Positions 8,843 through 18,732 of a stretch of 64,000 nt of DNA are shown one piece after another; the first letter of the stretch is position 1, and each line of letters opens with the position of its first letter. The DNA lies in NCBI RefSeq assembly GCF_040362765.1, contig NZ_BAABWK010000001.1:1-64000 (forward strand), read 5' to 3'. The DNA is from Pyruvatibacter sp. HU-CL02332. Lineage in GTDB: Bacteria > Pseudomonadota > Alphaproteobacteria > CGMCC-115125. The notes beneath the pieces were generated by a model, which saw nothing but the letters and a program-made list of their open reading frames with translations, was not told the DNA's origin and searched no databases. A program made the position numbers and the translations under genes.

Positions 8843-10012
8843 CTACTCTGCCGCTGAAACGCGGTTCTCGGCAGCCTGATCTTCAAGAGCCGCTGCCTCT
8901 TTGGCGCGCTCCACTTCAATCTCAGCTGCCTTTTTTTCTACAAGCTCGACCAGATGATCGACCATGCCGTCATTGTCAATTTTGTGGTCCGCCAGACCAG
9001 ACACATAGACCATGCCGGTATTCTTGCCTGACCCGCCACCGGTAAAGCCAACATCAGTCATCATGGCCTCGCCAGGACCATTCACGACGCAACCAATCAC
9101 TGACAGTGTCATTGGTGTGGAGATGTGCTCCAGCCGCTTCTCCAGTGTTTCAACGGTCTTGATCACTTCAAACCCCTGCCGCGAACACGACGGGCAAGAA
9201 ATGATGTTCACACCGCGATGGCGAAGGTTGAGGGATTTGAGAATATCAAAGCCAACACCAATCTCTTTGACCGGATCAGCAGACAGAGAGACGCGAATGG
9301 TATCGCCAATGCCCGACCACAGCAGCATGCCCATGCCGATAGACGACTTGATGGTCCCGGACTGAAAGCCGCCCGCTTCCGTGATGCCAAGATGCAGCGG
9401 GTAGTCGCACGCTTCCGCAAGCCCTTGATACGCGGCAACTGCCAGGAACACATCCGAAGCCTTGACGGAAATCTTGAACTCGAAAAAGTCGTTGTCTTCA
9501 AGAATGCGCGCGTGATCGAGTGCGCTTTCCACCATCGCTTCCGGACAAGGCTCGCCATACTTCTCAAGAAGGTCTTTTTCCAGCGAGCCTGCATTCACAC
9601 CGATGCGCATCGCGCATCCATGGTCCTTGGCTGCCTGAACCACATCCTTCACACGCTGGGCATTGCCGATGTTGCCCGGATTGATGCGCAGGCACGCAGC
9701 CCCCGCTTCAGCCGCTTCGATCGCGCGTTTGTAGTGGAAGTGAATGTCCGCAACGATCGGCACGTTGGACTGCGCAACAATCTGCTTGAGGGCGGCAGTC
9801 GAATCTTCATCCGGACACGACACACGGACGATGTCCGCGCCAGCGTCTTCAAGACCACGGATCTGTTCCATGGTCGCCTCAACGTCCGGGGTAAGGGTGT
9901 TGGTCATGGATTGGACCGAGATCGGGGCGCCACCACCCACAGGGACATTGCCCACATGGATTTTGCGGCTCTCTCGCCGGTAGATGTCTCGGTAGGGTCG
10001 AACGCTGCTCAA
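8843..10012 (-). CDS. ispG: 4-hydroxy-3-methylbut-2-enyl-diphosphate synthase (IspG/GcpE)
   Basis: 389 aa. Known role: [4Fe-4S] enzyme reducing MEcPP to HMBPP in the MEP pathway. The N-terminal TIM barrel begins after SVQSMTNT (33-40). The C-terminal cluster domain has the iron ligands in CPSCSR and CVVNGPGE. The C-terminal ~30 residues are a charged Ala/Glu tail beyond the usual end. It is first in the ispG-ispA-dxs operon and diverges from ispH, the next enzyme in the pathway, across a 421-bp gap, so the last two MEP steps face each other. Confidence 0.96.
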   Translation of the reverse strand: MSSVRPYRDIYRRESRKIHVGNVPVGGGAPISVQSMTNTLTPDVEATMEQIRGLEDAGADIVRVSCPDEDSTAALKQIVAQSNVPIVADIHFHYKRAIEAAEAGAACLRINPGNIGNAQRVKDVVQAAKDHGCAMRIGVNAGSLEKDLLEKYGEPCPEAMVESALDHARILEDNDFFEFKISVKASDVFLAVAAYQGLAEACDYPLHLGITEAGGFQSGTIKSSIGMGMLLWSGIGDTIRVSLSADPVKEIGVGFDILKSLNLRHRGVNIISCPSCSRQGFEVIKTVETLEKRLEHISTPMTLSVIGCVVNGPGEAMMTDVGFTGGGSGKNTGMVYVSGLADHKIDNDGMVDHLVELVEKKAAEIEVERAKEAAALEDQAAENRVSAAE

Positions 10013-10433
10013 GGCTGCCGCTCCAATTCAGATCCAAGTTCGGTATTCAGATTTTACGTAGCGTAACCAGCAACGGATCGAAACCCGCGAATGGCCGCAG
10101 CGCGAACCCATACTTACGTCATAAAATAATATGCTCTGTGCACAAGTGACAGGTCACAAATCAACTTTTCTTGGCAAAACTGTGATCTTTCTGGTCGTGG
10201 CAGAAGAGCAACGGTTTACGACGACCGATACTCAAGGCCCTATCAAAACTATGGTTAAGGCCCACAAAAGCTAAAGAAATTTGATTAGCCGTGACTTGCA
10301 CTGACCAAGGTCAGCCCCCACACTCTTCTCATATTCGGGGATTACATTCATTGTCTGGTTTGACGCGGAAACGCCACCCAAACCTGCGACCTTTTGACGG
10401 CCACGCCCCAATCTCGAAAGACTATTCAGAGAC
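10013..10433. promoter_or_regulatory. ispG-ispH divergent intergenic region
   Basis: 421 bases without a gene, with an AT-rich patch near 10122-10134. It must hold the promoters of the leftward ispG-ispA-dxs operon and of ispH. Two short inverted repeats containing GTCA/TGAC half-sites are present: GTGAC-AG-GTCAC at 10146-10157 and CTGACC-AA-GGTCAG at 10301-10314. No ORF, RNA gene or riboswitch fold that I can name is visible. Confidence 0.5.
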
Positions 10434-11444
10434 ATGGAACCGACAACAGATACTCAGCTCACTGAAGACACAAATACCGCGAAACCGCCAATGACGGTCG
10501 TGCTGGCCGAACCGCGTGGTTTTTGCGCCGGGGTGGAACGCGCCATTGATGTGGTGGAGCGCTCACTTGAACGCTTTGGCGCTCCCATCTATGTGCGCCA
10601 CGAGATTGTCCACAACAAGCATGTGGTCGATGATCTGCGGGCAAAAGGCGTCATCTTCGTCAAGGAAGTCGACGAGGTGCCCGTGGGTGCTGTTGCCATT
10701 TTCTCCGCACATGGTGTTGCGGAGCGCGTGGAAGAAGCCGCTGGCGAGCGAGGGTTGAAGGCAATCGATGCAACCTGCCCTCTCGTGACGAAAGTCCATC
10801 GTGAAGGCCGGCGTTACGCCGAAGAAGGGTATGACGTGGTCATGATCGGCCATCTTGGTCACCCAGAAGTCGAAGGCACGCTTGGGCGCATCCCCGGTCA
10901 GGTGCAGGTCATTTCTGAACCAGAAGATGTTGCCGGACTTAAAGTGAAAGATCCTGAAAGGGTCGCCTTCGTAACCCAGACGACTCTGTCGGTGAATGAC
11001 ACTCGCGACGTTATTGAGGCACTCAAAACGAAATTCCCCACCATCGTTGGTCCCGATGTACGCGACATCTGCTACGCGACGCAGAACCGGCAAACAGCCG
11101 TGGCCGAAATGGCGAAACACGTCGACATGATTCTTGTTGTTGGTGCCAAGAACAGCTCCAACTCGAATCGCTTGCGTGAACTTGGCGAAACAATCGGCAT
11201 CCCCAGCTATCTTATTGCCGACGCTGATGCCATGGAAAATGGCTGGATTGAAGGCAAAACGCGCATTGGACTGACCGCCGGTGCTTCCGCACCGGAGACC
11301 CTTGTCCAGGGCGTGATCGAGAGATTGCGGGCGACTTATGAGGTGGAAGTAAAATCCCTCAACGTGATCCGCGAAAATGTGACGTTCAAATTACCGCGTG
11401 AACTGCTAGATGATGCTGAACCGTCCCGCGCGGCAGGTGCCTGA
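10434..11444 (+). CDS. ispH: 4-hydroxy-3-methylbut-2-enyl diphosphate reductase (IspH/LytB)
   Basis: 336 aa. Known role: final MEP step, reducing HMBPP to IPP and DMAPP through a [4Fe-4S] cluster. The three cluster cysteines are visible in GFCAGV (C31), ATCPLV (C115) and [10 protein letters not shown] (C213), and the conserved HGV and HPEVEGT segments are intact. The N-terminal ~18 residues are a polar extension, so a start at the internal ATG (residue 20) is possible. It is followed after 67 nt by hpnH on the same strand, placing isoprenoid supply and hopanoid tailoring in one likely transcript. Confidence 0.96.
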   Translation: MEPTTDTQLTEDTNTAKPPMTVVLAEPRGFCAGVERAIDVVERSLERFGAPIYVRHEIVHNKHVVDDLRAKGVIFVKEVDEVPVGAVAIFSAHGVAERVEEAAGERGLKAIDATCPLVTKVHREGRRYAEEGYDVVMIGHLGHPEVEGTLGRIPGQVQVISEPEDVAGLKVKDPERVAFVTQTTLSVNDTRDVIEALKTKFPTIVGPDVRDICYATQNRQTAVAEMAKHVDMILVVGAKNSSNSNRLRELGETIGIPSYLIADADAMENGWIEGKTRIGLTAGASAPETLVQGVIERLRATYEVEVKSLNVIRENVTFKLPRELLDDAEPSRAAGA

Positions 11445-11511
11445 CACCCTCCCCGTTACGCACCAAGACCCGCCGGACGATCAACGAGCTAAAACCAGGA
11501 GTGACTGACAA

Positions 11512-12690
11512 GTGGCCGTACCCGTAAGACAGATGGCAATGGTTGGCGCCTATGTGATGAAGCAGCGCCTCATGGGCCGCAAACGCTACCCGCTGGTGCT
11601 CATGCTTGAGCCACTCTTCCGCTGCAACCTCGCCTGCCCTGGTTGCGGTAAGATCGATTATCCAGATGCGATCCTCAACAAACGGCTGTCAGCGCAGGAA
11701 TGCTTTGATGCAGTCGATGAGTGCGGCGCACCCGTTGTGGCCATACCCGGCGGCGAGCCGCTGATCCACAAGGAAATCGGCGAGATCGTTGAAGGTCTGG
11801 TTGAACGCCGTAAATTCATTTCGCTGTGCACCAACGCGCTGCTCCTTGAAAAGAAGCTCCACCTCTTCAAGCCATCCCCCTACCTGTTCTTCTCTGTCCA
11901 TCTGGATGGTCTTGAGGAAGAGCACGATAAGGCTGTGGATCAGAAGGGTGTCTTCAAGAAAGCCATCTCTGCCATCAAGGCGGCGCAGGACGCAGGCTTC
12001 CAGGTCAACGTCAACGCCACGATCTTTGACAACATGACAGCCGATCAGGTCGCAGCCTATCTCGACTATTGCACCGACATCGGCGTCTCGATCACCATTT
12101 CACCGGGCTACGCCTATGAGCGTGCGCCGGACCAGGAACACTTCCTTGAACGCCGTCGCACCAAGGACCTGTTCCGTGATGTCTTCCGCAAGGGTGAAGA
12201 ACGCAAAAAGAGCGGCAAGAAGAAATGGGCCCTGAACCACTCATCGCTATATCTGGATTTCCTTGCCGGCAATCAGCAGTACATGTGCCAGCCCTGGGGC
12301 ATGCCCACGCGCAACATCTTTGGCTGGCAGCGCCCCTGCTACCTTCTGAATGAAGGCTACGCCTCCAGTTTCCAGGAACTGATGGACGAAACCGAGTGGG
12401 AGCAATACGGCACCGGCAACTACGAAAAATGCTCGGACTGCATGGCGCATTGTGGGTATGAACCAACTGCCGCTGCAGATGCCGCAGCCCACCCGCTCAA
12501 GACGCTTTGGGTATCCCTGCGAGGCCCCAAGACATCAGGCGATTTTGCGCCGGAGATCGACCTGAGCAATCAGCGTAAGGCAAAATATGTCTATGACGAG
12601 CTGATTGAGAAGAAGGCCGAAGAGCAAAAGCTCAAGGATCTACACGACCCCAAGAAGACTCGGGACAAGGTCTCGGGCACAGCGGCCTAG
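11512..12690 (+). CDS. hpnH: Hopanoid radical SAM protein HpnH (adenosylhopane synthase)
   Basis: 392 aa from a GTG at 11512 with CAGGAG about 10 nt upstream. Known role: radical SAM enzyme adding 5'-deoxyadenosyl to diploptene to give adenosylhopane, the first C35 step. The cluster motif CNLACPGC has C38, C42 and C45; the GGEP motif follows near residues 81-84; more cysteines lie in a C-terminal SPASM-like region (YEKCSDCMAHCGYEP). The C-terminal 51 bases overlap hpnG, which is read from the other strand. Confidence is high from length, motif and context. Confidence 0.95.
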   Translation: MAVPVRQMAMVGAYVMKQRLMGRKRYPLVLMLEPLFRCNLACPGCGKIDYPDAILNKRLSAQECFDAVDECGAPVVAIPGGEPLIHKEIGEIVEGLVERRKFISLCTNALLLEKKLHLFKPSPYLFFSVHLDGLEEEHDKAVDQKGVFKKAISAIKAAQDAGFQVNVNATIFDNMTADQVAAYLDYCTDIGVSITISPGYAYERAPDQEHFLERRRTKDLFRDVFRKGEERKKSGKKKWALNHSSLYLDFLAGNQQYMCQPWGMPTRNIFGWQRPCYLLNEGYASSFQELMDETEWEQYGTGNYEKCSDCMAHCGYEPTAAADAAAHPLKTLWVSLRGPKTSGDFAPEIDLSNQRKAKYVYDELIEKKAEEQKLKDLHDPKKTRDKVSGTAA

Positions 12691-13335
12691 GCTTTTAAAT
12701 CCACGCGAACTGCCGGCGGCGAGACGTATCATCGCCGGCAGATCCTGCGGCCGCAGCGAAAGCCTCAAAACAGTCGTCATAACCCGTATGTCGCCGCCCG
12801 GTCCGATGGCCCCAAGGGCGGCATGTGGCATGGAGTGTTCGACCCCATCGGAGATGGCGCGCAGCGCCGTGAAGGGAATACCCTTTTCTCGGGCCACAAA
12901 AGCCACCGCGCCGCTTTCCATATCAACCGCATGAGCACCTGTGCGGCGGCCAAGAGCCCGCTTGCCCCTTTCATCTGAAACAACATCGCTGGCATCAGCC
13001 ATATCCACATGTCTAAGAACCAGCCCCGCGTGTGCGGCCGCATCCAAAAGCAGTGGCATGAACACGCGCGATGTCTCGATCCGTGTGCCATCACCCATGA
13101 TGATGGCCCGAGCCAAAGCAATATCACCGGGACGCAAGGCATCGGTGATGGCGCCGGACACGCCGTAACTCAATAGCGACGTGCAGCCATGTTCCTCAAT
13201 CAATTCCCGAGCGATGTCTTCTGCTCTGGCAGATGACGCACCGGAGACACCAACTTTCAACCCCGCATCATCCAGCAGCACACCAAGCGATGCTTCTTCA
13301 GCCTTGACGCCGCAGACGATACCAAGCCGTTTCAT
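12640..13335 (-). CDS. hpnG: Hopanoid-associated nucleoside phosphorylase HpnG
   Basis: 231 aa of the PNP/MTA phosphorylase fold. Known role: removes adenine from adenosylhopane to give (phospho)ribosylhopane, the precursor of bacteriohopanetetrol. Family marks are the N-terminal GIVCGVKAEE, SYGVSGAI in the middle, and VDMESGAVAFVAREKGIPFTALRAISD in the active-site region (Asp-Met-Glu-Ser). It is the last gene of the hpnC-D-E-shc-hpnG run, 54 nt after shc, and its 3' end overlaps the 3' end of convergent hpnH by 51 bases. Confidence 0.92.
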   Translation of the reverse strand: MKRLGIVCGVKAEEASLGVLLDDAGLKVGVSGASSARAEDIARELIEEHGCTSLLSYGVSGAITDALRPGDIALARAIIMGDGTRIETSRVFMPLLLDAAAHAGLVLRHVDMADASDVVSDERGKRALGRRTGAHAVDMESGAVAFVAREKGIPFTALRAISDGVEHSMPHAALGAIGPGGDIRVMTTVLRLSLRPQDLPAMIRLAAGSSRGFKSLGRCARDLVPSLLGVV

Positions 13336-13389
13336 AGATTGTGTTCCTTGGAGGAAGAAGCTGTGTGGATGACAGGCGGCAGGCCGTCT

Positions 13390-15363
13390 CTACATGCCGT
13401 AAGCGACATGCCTGTCATTGCTCTTCATCAGGTTCTCATAGCGAGCAACGGCCCATAGCGGGAAATAAGCGGCATAGCCGTGATACTTGAGATAGAAGAC
13501 CTTGGGAAAGCCTGTACCCGTATAGAGTTTCTCGTCCCAGCGCGCGCCATCACGCTTGGCGGTTTCGAGATAGGCAATGCCCTTTCGGACTTCCTCACAC
13601 TCAACTTCGCCGGCAGCCATCAATCCCAGCACAGCCCAGGCAGTTTGCGACGCTGTCGATTCATGCACTTCGCTTTTGCGATGCTCATGATAGGTCGCAA
13701 GGTCTTCGCCCCAACCACCATCAGCACGCTGGCGTGCCTTGAGCCATGCAACCGACCTCTGCACATAAGGCGCTGACATGTCTTCGCCCACTGCATTGAG
13801 TGCGCAAAGAACGGACCACGTACCGTAGATGTAGTTGGCGCCCCACCTGCCCCACCAGGACCCGTCGTCCTGCTGATCTCGCTTGAGGTACTTCACGCCA
13901 AGAGCGATTTCCTTGGCAAACCGGTCCTTATCCAATTGCGCCAAGAATGACAGGCAACGCGCCGTCACATCTTCCGTGGGCGGATCAAGAAGGGCTCCAT
14001 GATCTGCAAAGGGAATGGAGTTCAGATAAAAATGTTCGTTCTCAGGCTCAAAGGCACCCCAGCCGCCTGATGAAGACTGCATGCCCACAACCCACTCAGC
14101 GGCCCGCTCAATGCTCTCATTGTATTCAGGCTTGCCCGTGCGGTGCATGGCCATGGCCACAACCGCTGTGTCATCCACGTCAGGGTAGTAGTCATTGTTG
14201 TATTGAAACGCCCAACCACCCGGACGAACATCAGGACGCCGCACGGCCCAATCGCCGACAACATCAAGAATCTGCTTGTCCTTGAGCCAGTCCAGCGCGC
14301 CATCAAGCTCCTTGTCGCCAGCTTCAAGGCCAGCTTCCATCAGCGCGTGAGAGGCCAGACAAGTATCCCAGACCGGAGAGACACAAGGCTGGCAGTAGAG
14401 CTCTTCGTCGGTCTCGACCAGCAACCGCTCAATGGACTCCTTGGCGATCATCAGATTTGGATCATCCTTGGGATACCCCAACAAGTCATAGGCCATGACT
14501 GAGTTGGCCATCGCCGGGTAAATCGCACCCAGACCATCCACGCCGTTGAGCCGCTCGGTGAAGAAGTCCACTGCCTTATCAACGGCCCTCTTACGCAGAC
14601 CCTTGGGAAAGGCCGGTTCGCAGAAGCGCAGAACCTTGTCGAGCACCAGGAAACAGTCACCAACAAAAGTCCCATTGGGATTGATGTTGTAGACCTTCTC
14701 TTCTTCGGGCGGTGTCACGAAGAGTTCGCGAATGTTGATCCCCGTGGGATTACGAGCTTCTGCCTTGAGCGAGCAGAGGATCAGCAGCGGTGCGATCACC
14801 GTGCGGGACCAATAGGCAATCTTCGACATGTGGAAGGGAAACCACTTTGGCAGCAGCATCACCTCAACTGGAATGACCGGCACGCCACGCCAGGGGATCT
14901 GCGCAAACAGTGCCAGCATGATGCGTGTAAAGACGTTGGCTTTGGATGCCCCGCCGCGCGACAGCACCCACTCACGCGCCTTTGCCATATGCGGCGCATC
15001 AATGTCCTCACCAGTAAGCTTTAATGCCCAATAGGACTTGATGGTCGCGGAAATGTCCCCGTCCCCATCCTGAAAGAGCGGCCAGCTGCCGTCTTCGTTC
15101 TGGATACGCTTGAGGTATTTGGCAATCTTCACTTCCTTGGCGGGATCAACCTCGTCAAGAAAATGCTGAAGCAGGACGTATTCGGACGGAATGGTTGAAT
15201 CAGCCTCAAGCTCGAAAACGATGTGGCCGTCATCCCGCTGCATTTCCAGCAACCGGTCAGCCTGCGTCTTAATGAGTTCCTCGCGGGCCAGTCGCTCCGC
15301 TGCGCCATCGGTGTCAGATGACGGACCAAATTCAACAACAGTCACTGCTGGTACCCAATCCAA
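13390..15363 (-). CDS. shc: Squalene-hopene cyclase
   Basis: 657 aa. Known role: cyclises squalene to hopene/hopanol at the membrane. The catalytic DXDD motif is DVDD at residues 395-398. QW repeats are visible at about 88-94 (QNEDGSW), 430-436, 498-504 and 546-552, as expected for the alpha/alpha barrels. The annotated start is a TTG without a clear Shine-Dalgarno; a GTG six codons later (15345) is an equally plausible start. It follows hpnE by 74 nt and precedes hpnG. Confidence 0.97.
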   Translation of the reverse strand: MDWVPAVTVVEFGPSSDTDGAAERLAREELIKTQADRLLEMQRDDGHIVFELEADSTIPSEYVLLQHFLDEVDPAKEVKIAKYLKRIQNEDGSWPLFQDGDGDISATIKSYWALKLTGEDIDAPHMAKAREWVLSRGGASKANVFTRIMLALFAQIPWRGVPVIPVEVMLLPKWFPFHMSKIAYWSRTVIAPLLILCSLKAEARNPTGINIRELFVTPPEEEKVYNINPNGTFVGDCFLVLDKVLRFCEPAFPKGLRKRAVDKAVDFFTERLNGVDGLGAIYPAMANSVMAYDLLGYPKDDPNLMIAKESIERLLVETDEELYCQPCVSPVWDTCLASHALMEAGLEAGDKELDGALDWLKDKQILDVVGDWAVRRPDVRPGGWAFQYNNDYYPDVDDTAVVAMAMHRTGKPEYNESIERAAEWVVGMQSSSGGWGAFEPENEHFYLNSIPFADHGALLDPPTEDVTARCLSFLAQLDKDRFAKEIALGVKYLKRDQQDDGSWWGRWGANYIYGTWSVLCALNAVGEDMSAPYVQRSVAWLKARQRADGGWGEDLATYHEHRKSEVHESTASQTAWAVLGLMAAGEVECEEVRKGIAYLETAKRDGARWDEKLYTGTGFPKVFYLKYHGYAAYFPLWAVARYENLMKSNDRHVAYGM

Positions 15364-15437
15364 GAATTAGTCTGAGAAAATTGTGCAGCGCGATAATAGA
15401 GCGCCAGCGCTTGCTGCGGCAAGCGCGGCATCACCGC

Positions 15438-16703
15438 TTAGTCAGCGTCGATGCGGGCAAGCGCTACATCCGCTGCCATTCCACCTGACCGGATTGCACC
15501 TTCAATGGTCGCCGGCAGCCCAGTATCGACCCAATCCCCTGCCAAAAGCAGGTTTTCAAACTCGGTCTTGGTACCCGGGCGGCGTGCAACACTTTCTGGT
15601 GATTGATCAAACGTCGCCCGCTTTTCCTTGATGATCTTGCCCGCAACATAGTCGCGGTCGATCAGACCAAGCGCAAAACGGGTTTCTTCCCAGAACAGCG
15701 GCAGGAGTTCCTCATTGGGCCGATCCACCAGATCACCGGCCGCCGAAACAGTCAGGCTGACGATATGCCCGCGAACAAAGGCCCAGTGGGCATGGGCATT
15801 GATCAAACCAATAACGCCGACACCATCAGGTCGTGGCGCAGGCCGCTTCAGCTTGAAATGCACATTGATGATTGTCTCGCCCTCGCCCGGCACCTCCATG
15901 TCAGGCAGCACGTCCTTTGCACGCTGCGGCGGCACAGCAAGAATGACTGCATCATGTGGATGCACCGTCACCGTCTTGTCACCAAAGGACAATGAGGTGA
16001 TCCGTCCATCTTCATGCTCAAAAGAGCGAAGCCGGGTGTTGAACTGAACCGGGCGATTGGTACGTCCAAGCATCCGTACCGCTGGATCAACAAACGCCGA
16101 ACCGAGGCCCTTCTTGGCTGTCAGCGGACGACAGGCCTGCTCGCCCTTCAAAAAGGTCTCCCGCATCACCGGCCAAAGGAGTTTTGCTGATCCTTTTTCC
16201 GGAAGTGTATTGAGAACAGCCACCACCATGGGTTCCCAGAAGCGCTGGAAGAGCGTGCCACGTGTCGGCAATACATCGGCAACTGTTTGATGTGGCTTCG
16301 CAAAAGGCAGCTTCAGCCCCGAAAAGTAATTGAACAGACGGGTGTCAGGCACGCGCCGGTCTGCAGAAGCAACCCACCAGGGAAATGGTCCCCAATTGGG
16401 TTTCAGCGTCCAACGCTCACGCGTCTTGGCGTCAATAAAGGGGAAAGCCGCTTTATCCGGACTGGACATGGCTTCACTGGAGCCGATGGCATCCAGATAT
16501 GCCAACGCAGACTTGTTGCCGCTCAGGACAAGGTGATTGCCGTTATCAATGACGTGATCGAGGGTCTTGTCATAGTAAGACCGGCACCGCCCACCTGCAT
16601 GGCCTGCGGATTCATAGACCTGCACGGGCACGCCTGCGCCTTCAAGCCGGACGGCCGCTGATAACCCGGCAAGTCCGGCACCAATGATGTGAACAGTGGG
16701 CAT
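15438..16703 (-). CDS. hpnE: Hydroxysqualene dehydroxylase HpnE (FAD-dependent)
   Basis: 421 aa amine-oxidase-type flavoprotein. The dinucleotide motif GAGLAGLSAAVRLEGAG lies at residues 8-24 and is followed by YESAGHAGGRC. Known role: with HpnC and HpnD it converts FPP to squalene; HpnE removes the hydroxyl from hydroxysqualene by reduction. A C-terminal FAD segment (LLAGDWVDTGLPATIEGAIRSG) is intact. It starts 4 nt after hpnD stops, so it is part of the hpnC-D-E block. Confidence 0.94.
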   Translation of the reverse strand: MPTVHIIGAGLAGLSAAVRLEGAGVPVQVYESAGHAGGRCRSYYDKTLDHVIDNGNHLVLSGNKSALAYLDAIGSSEAMSSPDKAAFPFIDAKTRERWTLKPNWGPFPWWVASADRRVPDTRLFNYFSGLKLPFAKPHQTVADVLPTRGTLFQRFWEPMVVAVLNTLPEKGSAKLLWPVMRETFLKGEQACRPLTAKKGLGSAFVDPAVRMLGRTNRPVQFNTRLRSFEHEDGRITSLSFGDKTVTVHPHDAVILAVPPQRAKDVLPDMEVPGEGETIINVHFKLKRPAPRPDGVGVIGLINAHAHWAFVRGHIVSLTVSAAGDLVDRPNEELLPLFWEETRFALGLIDRDYVAGKIIKEKRATFDQSPESVARRPGTKTEFENLLLAGDWVDTGLPATIEGAIRSGGMAADVALARIDAD

Positions 16704-16707
16704 TAAG

Positions 16708-17643
16708 TCAGCTCCCCTTCACGGCACCGCGACGCGGCGGCAGGAGGAGATACCGAAGGGCAATACCAAGCTTGGCTGCCTTACCCAGCTTGACGGGGTC
16801 ACCCATTGCGAAATCACGTTCTTCCATCACCCGCAAATAGCGCTCATAGACACCCATCATCAATAGCGCCGGGCGAACCTCTCGCCAATTGAGGTGCGTC
16901 AAAAGCGCCTGAGTTTCACCAAACCACCCCCTGGCCTCACGCCCAAGCCGTCGTGCGACGTCCTGAACAGCTTCATGACCGGCAATTTCATGGGGATCGC
17001 GGGTGGAAATGCCGCATTCGTCAAGAAGCTCTGACGGAAGGTAAACCCGACCCATTTCAGCGTCTTCCTCCACATCACGAAGGATATTGGTGAGCTGCAG
17101 CGCATTTGCGAGCGCAATGGCGAACCGGTCCTCGACGTCTCCCCTGCCTGCACCGAAAACAGGCATCGACAGCAAGCCGACCGCGCCAGCAACGCGCCGA
17201 CAATAGGCCATGAGGCGGTCGTGACTGGGGGCAACGAGCGGCCCCTCAACATCCATCACCATGCCCTCAATCAACATCTCAAACTCATGACGGTCGAGGT
17301 CAAAACGACGTATGGCGGGAACCAGAGCGACACCCACGGGTGTTTGCGGCGTCGATTCATAGCAGCGCGCGATCTCGTCGCGCCAGGCAGCAAGACCAAT
17401 CATCCGCTCGTCGTAGGTACCCCCCTCGTCCGCGACGTCATCCACTTCGCGGGCAAAGGCGTAGATGGCATACATCGCTTCACGTCGTTCACGCGACAGG
17501 ATGCGCATTCCCGCAGCAAAGGATGTGCCTGACCGTTTTACGATTTCCGCTGCGTGCTGGGCCGCATCCTCAACCGACATGCCGATGCCTGCAGTTCCAA
17601 GAACAGATGTCTCAGGCGCAATGTGGGCCACACTATCCGTCAT
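16708..17643 (-). CDS. hpnD: Presqualene diphosphate synthase HpnD
   Basis: 311 aa squalene/phytoene synthase family. Aspartate-rich motifs are DDVAD (68-72) and DVEED (190-194). Known role: head-to-head condensation of two FPP to presqualene diphosphate. Its ATG overlaps the hpnC stop codon as ATGA, indicating translational coupling. HpnC and HpnD are paralogues; this one keeps the canonical NILRDVEED and YLP segments of HpnD. Confidence 0.94.
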   Translation of the reverse strand: MTDSVAHIAPETSVLGTAGIGMSVEDAAQHAAEIVKRSGTSFAAGMRILSRERREAMYAIYAFAREVDDVADEGGTYDERMIGLAAWRDEIARCYESTPQTPVGVALVPAIRRFDLDRHEFEMLIEGMVMDVEGPLVAPSHDRLMAYCRRVAGAVGLLSMPVFGAGRGDVEDRFAIALANALQLTNILRDVEEDAEMGRVYLPSELLDECGISTRDPHEIAGHEAVQDVARRLGREARGWFGETQALLTHLNWREVRPALLMMGVYERYLRVMEERDFAMGDPVKLGKAAKLGIALRYLLLPPRRGAVKGS

Positions 17644-18563
17644 GTGAGTTCACCATCAGGCAGACGCCCCTTCCCGCCAAAGAAGAAACCGCTGACGGCG
17701 CCGGCAACACCTGCAATGAAGAAGTCGAGCTTGGTGAGTTTCACGCGCGTGGCCAGCGGGTCACCCGTGCGAAGACGCTGCGCCAGCCGACGGGCAAGTC
17801 GAACAATGATTTCCGACTCCATTGCCAACCTGCGCGAGGTCAAAGCTCGAGGAAGGTGTGCGGCCAGGGAAAGCTGCGCGTCCGTGTCATCAAGCACGCG
17901 ATCAATGACTTGGCGCAGCCCCGGGGTCAGCTCTTTGCCATAAAGATCTGCGTGCTTTGCACCAGCTTCCGCCAGCCAGGCATCCGGTAGATAGCACCGA
18001 TCCATCGTCATGAAGTCTTTGCCGCAATCCTGCAGATGGTTCACCAGCTGAAGTGCCGTGCACAACCCATCTGAATACGGATAGATTTTTGCACCGGCTT
18101 CAGGGCTTCCCTCATGTAGGTCCACAAGAAAGCGCCCCACCGGGTCCGCCGACATTCGACAATAGCCGTGCAGCTCCTCAAGCGAGGCATAACGACCTTT
18201 TTCAGCGTCCTGACGAAAAGCATTCAAGAGCGCGCGGGGGTGGCGCACGTCATGTCCCTGCTCGGCGAGCATGCGGGCCAATTCGCCCCCGCGTGTAGGG
18301 CTGTCAGGATGAAGCAGGCTTTGATCCATGACATCAAGACGCTCAATCTTTTCAGATGGCGAAAGGCTCGGATTGTCTGAAATGTCGTCCGCGGCTCGGG
18401 CAAACCCGTAAAAGCTGGCAATCACCGGCCTGAGATGCGCCGGAAGCAGGACCGATCCAACCGGAAAATTCTCATCCCCGGCCCCCTTCCCGGACGGGGT
18501 TTCAGCCCCTGACGCATGGAGGCTGCTGGCGGATTTAACCGCGCTGGCATCTTGGATGTCCAT
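17640..18563 (-). CDS. hpnC: Hydroxysqualene synthase HpnC
   Basis: 307 aa from the ATG at 18563; the open frame extends to 18707 but the extra residues are unconserved-looking and run into the divergent promoter region. No clear Shine-Dalgarno precedes 18563. Squalene/phytoene synthase family with FARAADDISD and LQDCGKDFMTMDRCYLP as the Asp-containing motifs. Known role: converts presqualene diphosphate to hydroxysqualene. A hydrophobic stretch near the C-terminus (FFIAGVAGAVSGFFFGG) suggests membrane association. First gene of the leftward hpnC-D-E-shc-hpnG set. Confidence 0.92.
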   Translation of the reverse strand: MDIQDASAVKSASSLHASGAETPSGKGAGDENFPVGSVLLPAHLRPVIASFYGFARAADDISDNPSLSPSEKIERLDVMDQSLLHPDSPTRGGELARMLAEQGHDVRHPRALLNAFRQDAEKGRYASLEELHGYCRMSADPVGRFLVDLHEGSPEAGAKIYPYSDGLCTALQLVNHLQDCGKDFMTMDRCYLPDAWLAEAGAKHADLYGKELTPGLRQVIDRVLDDTDAQLSLAAHLPRALTSRRLAMESEIIVRLARRLAQRLRTGDPLATRVKLTKLDFFIAGVAGAVSGFFFGGKGRLPDGELT

Positions 18564-18732
18564 GAGGTGGAAAAGTGCCTTTGTTCTGCCCGATCCGGGC
18601 GACTGGATTCGACTGTGGGCGCACGCTATCGCGTCCCACATTCGGCGGCAAGAAACGCAGGTGTGAACAGCCCAAAAGCCTGTGTTACCTGTATGTTTGT
18701 GTCCCACCAGTCAAATCCAAGACCCAGCCCCA
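18564..18732. promoter_or_regulatory. Divergent hpnC / hpnB promoter region
   Basis: 169 bases separate the divergently read hpnC and hpnB starts, so promoters for both directions should be here. One inverted repeat, TGTGGG/CCCACA at 18614-18640 with a 15-nt spacer, is a possible operator. The regulator is unknown. Confidence 0.45.

Noticed and set aside
9125-10066. 313-codon plus-strand open frame opposite ispG
   Set aside because: Antisense shadow of ispG with no protein family signature.
18564-18707. Upstream extension of HpnC by 48 codons
   Set aside because: The extra part lacks family similarity and lies in the divergent hpnB/hpnC promoter region.
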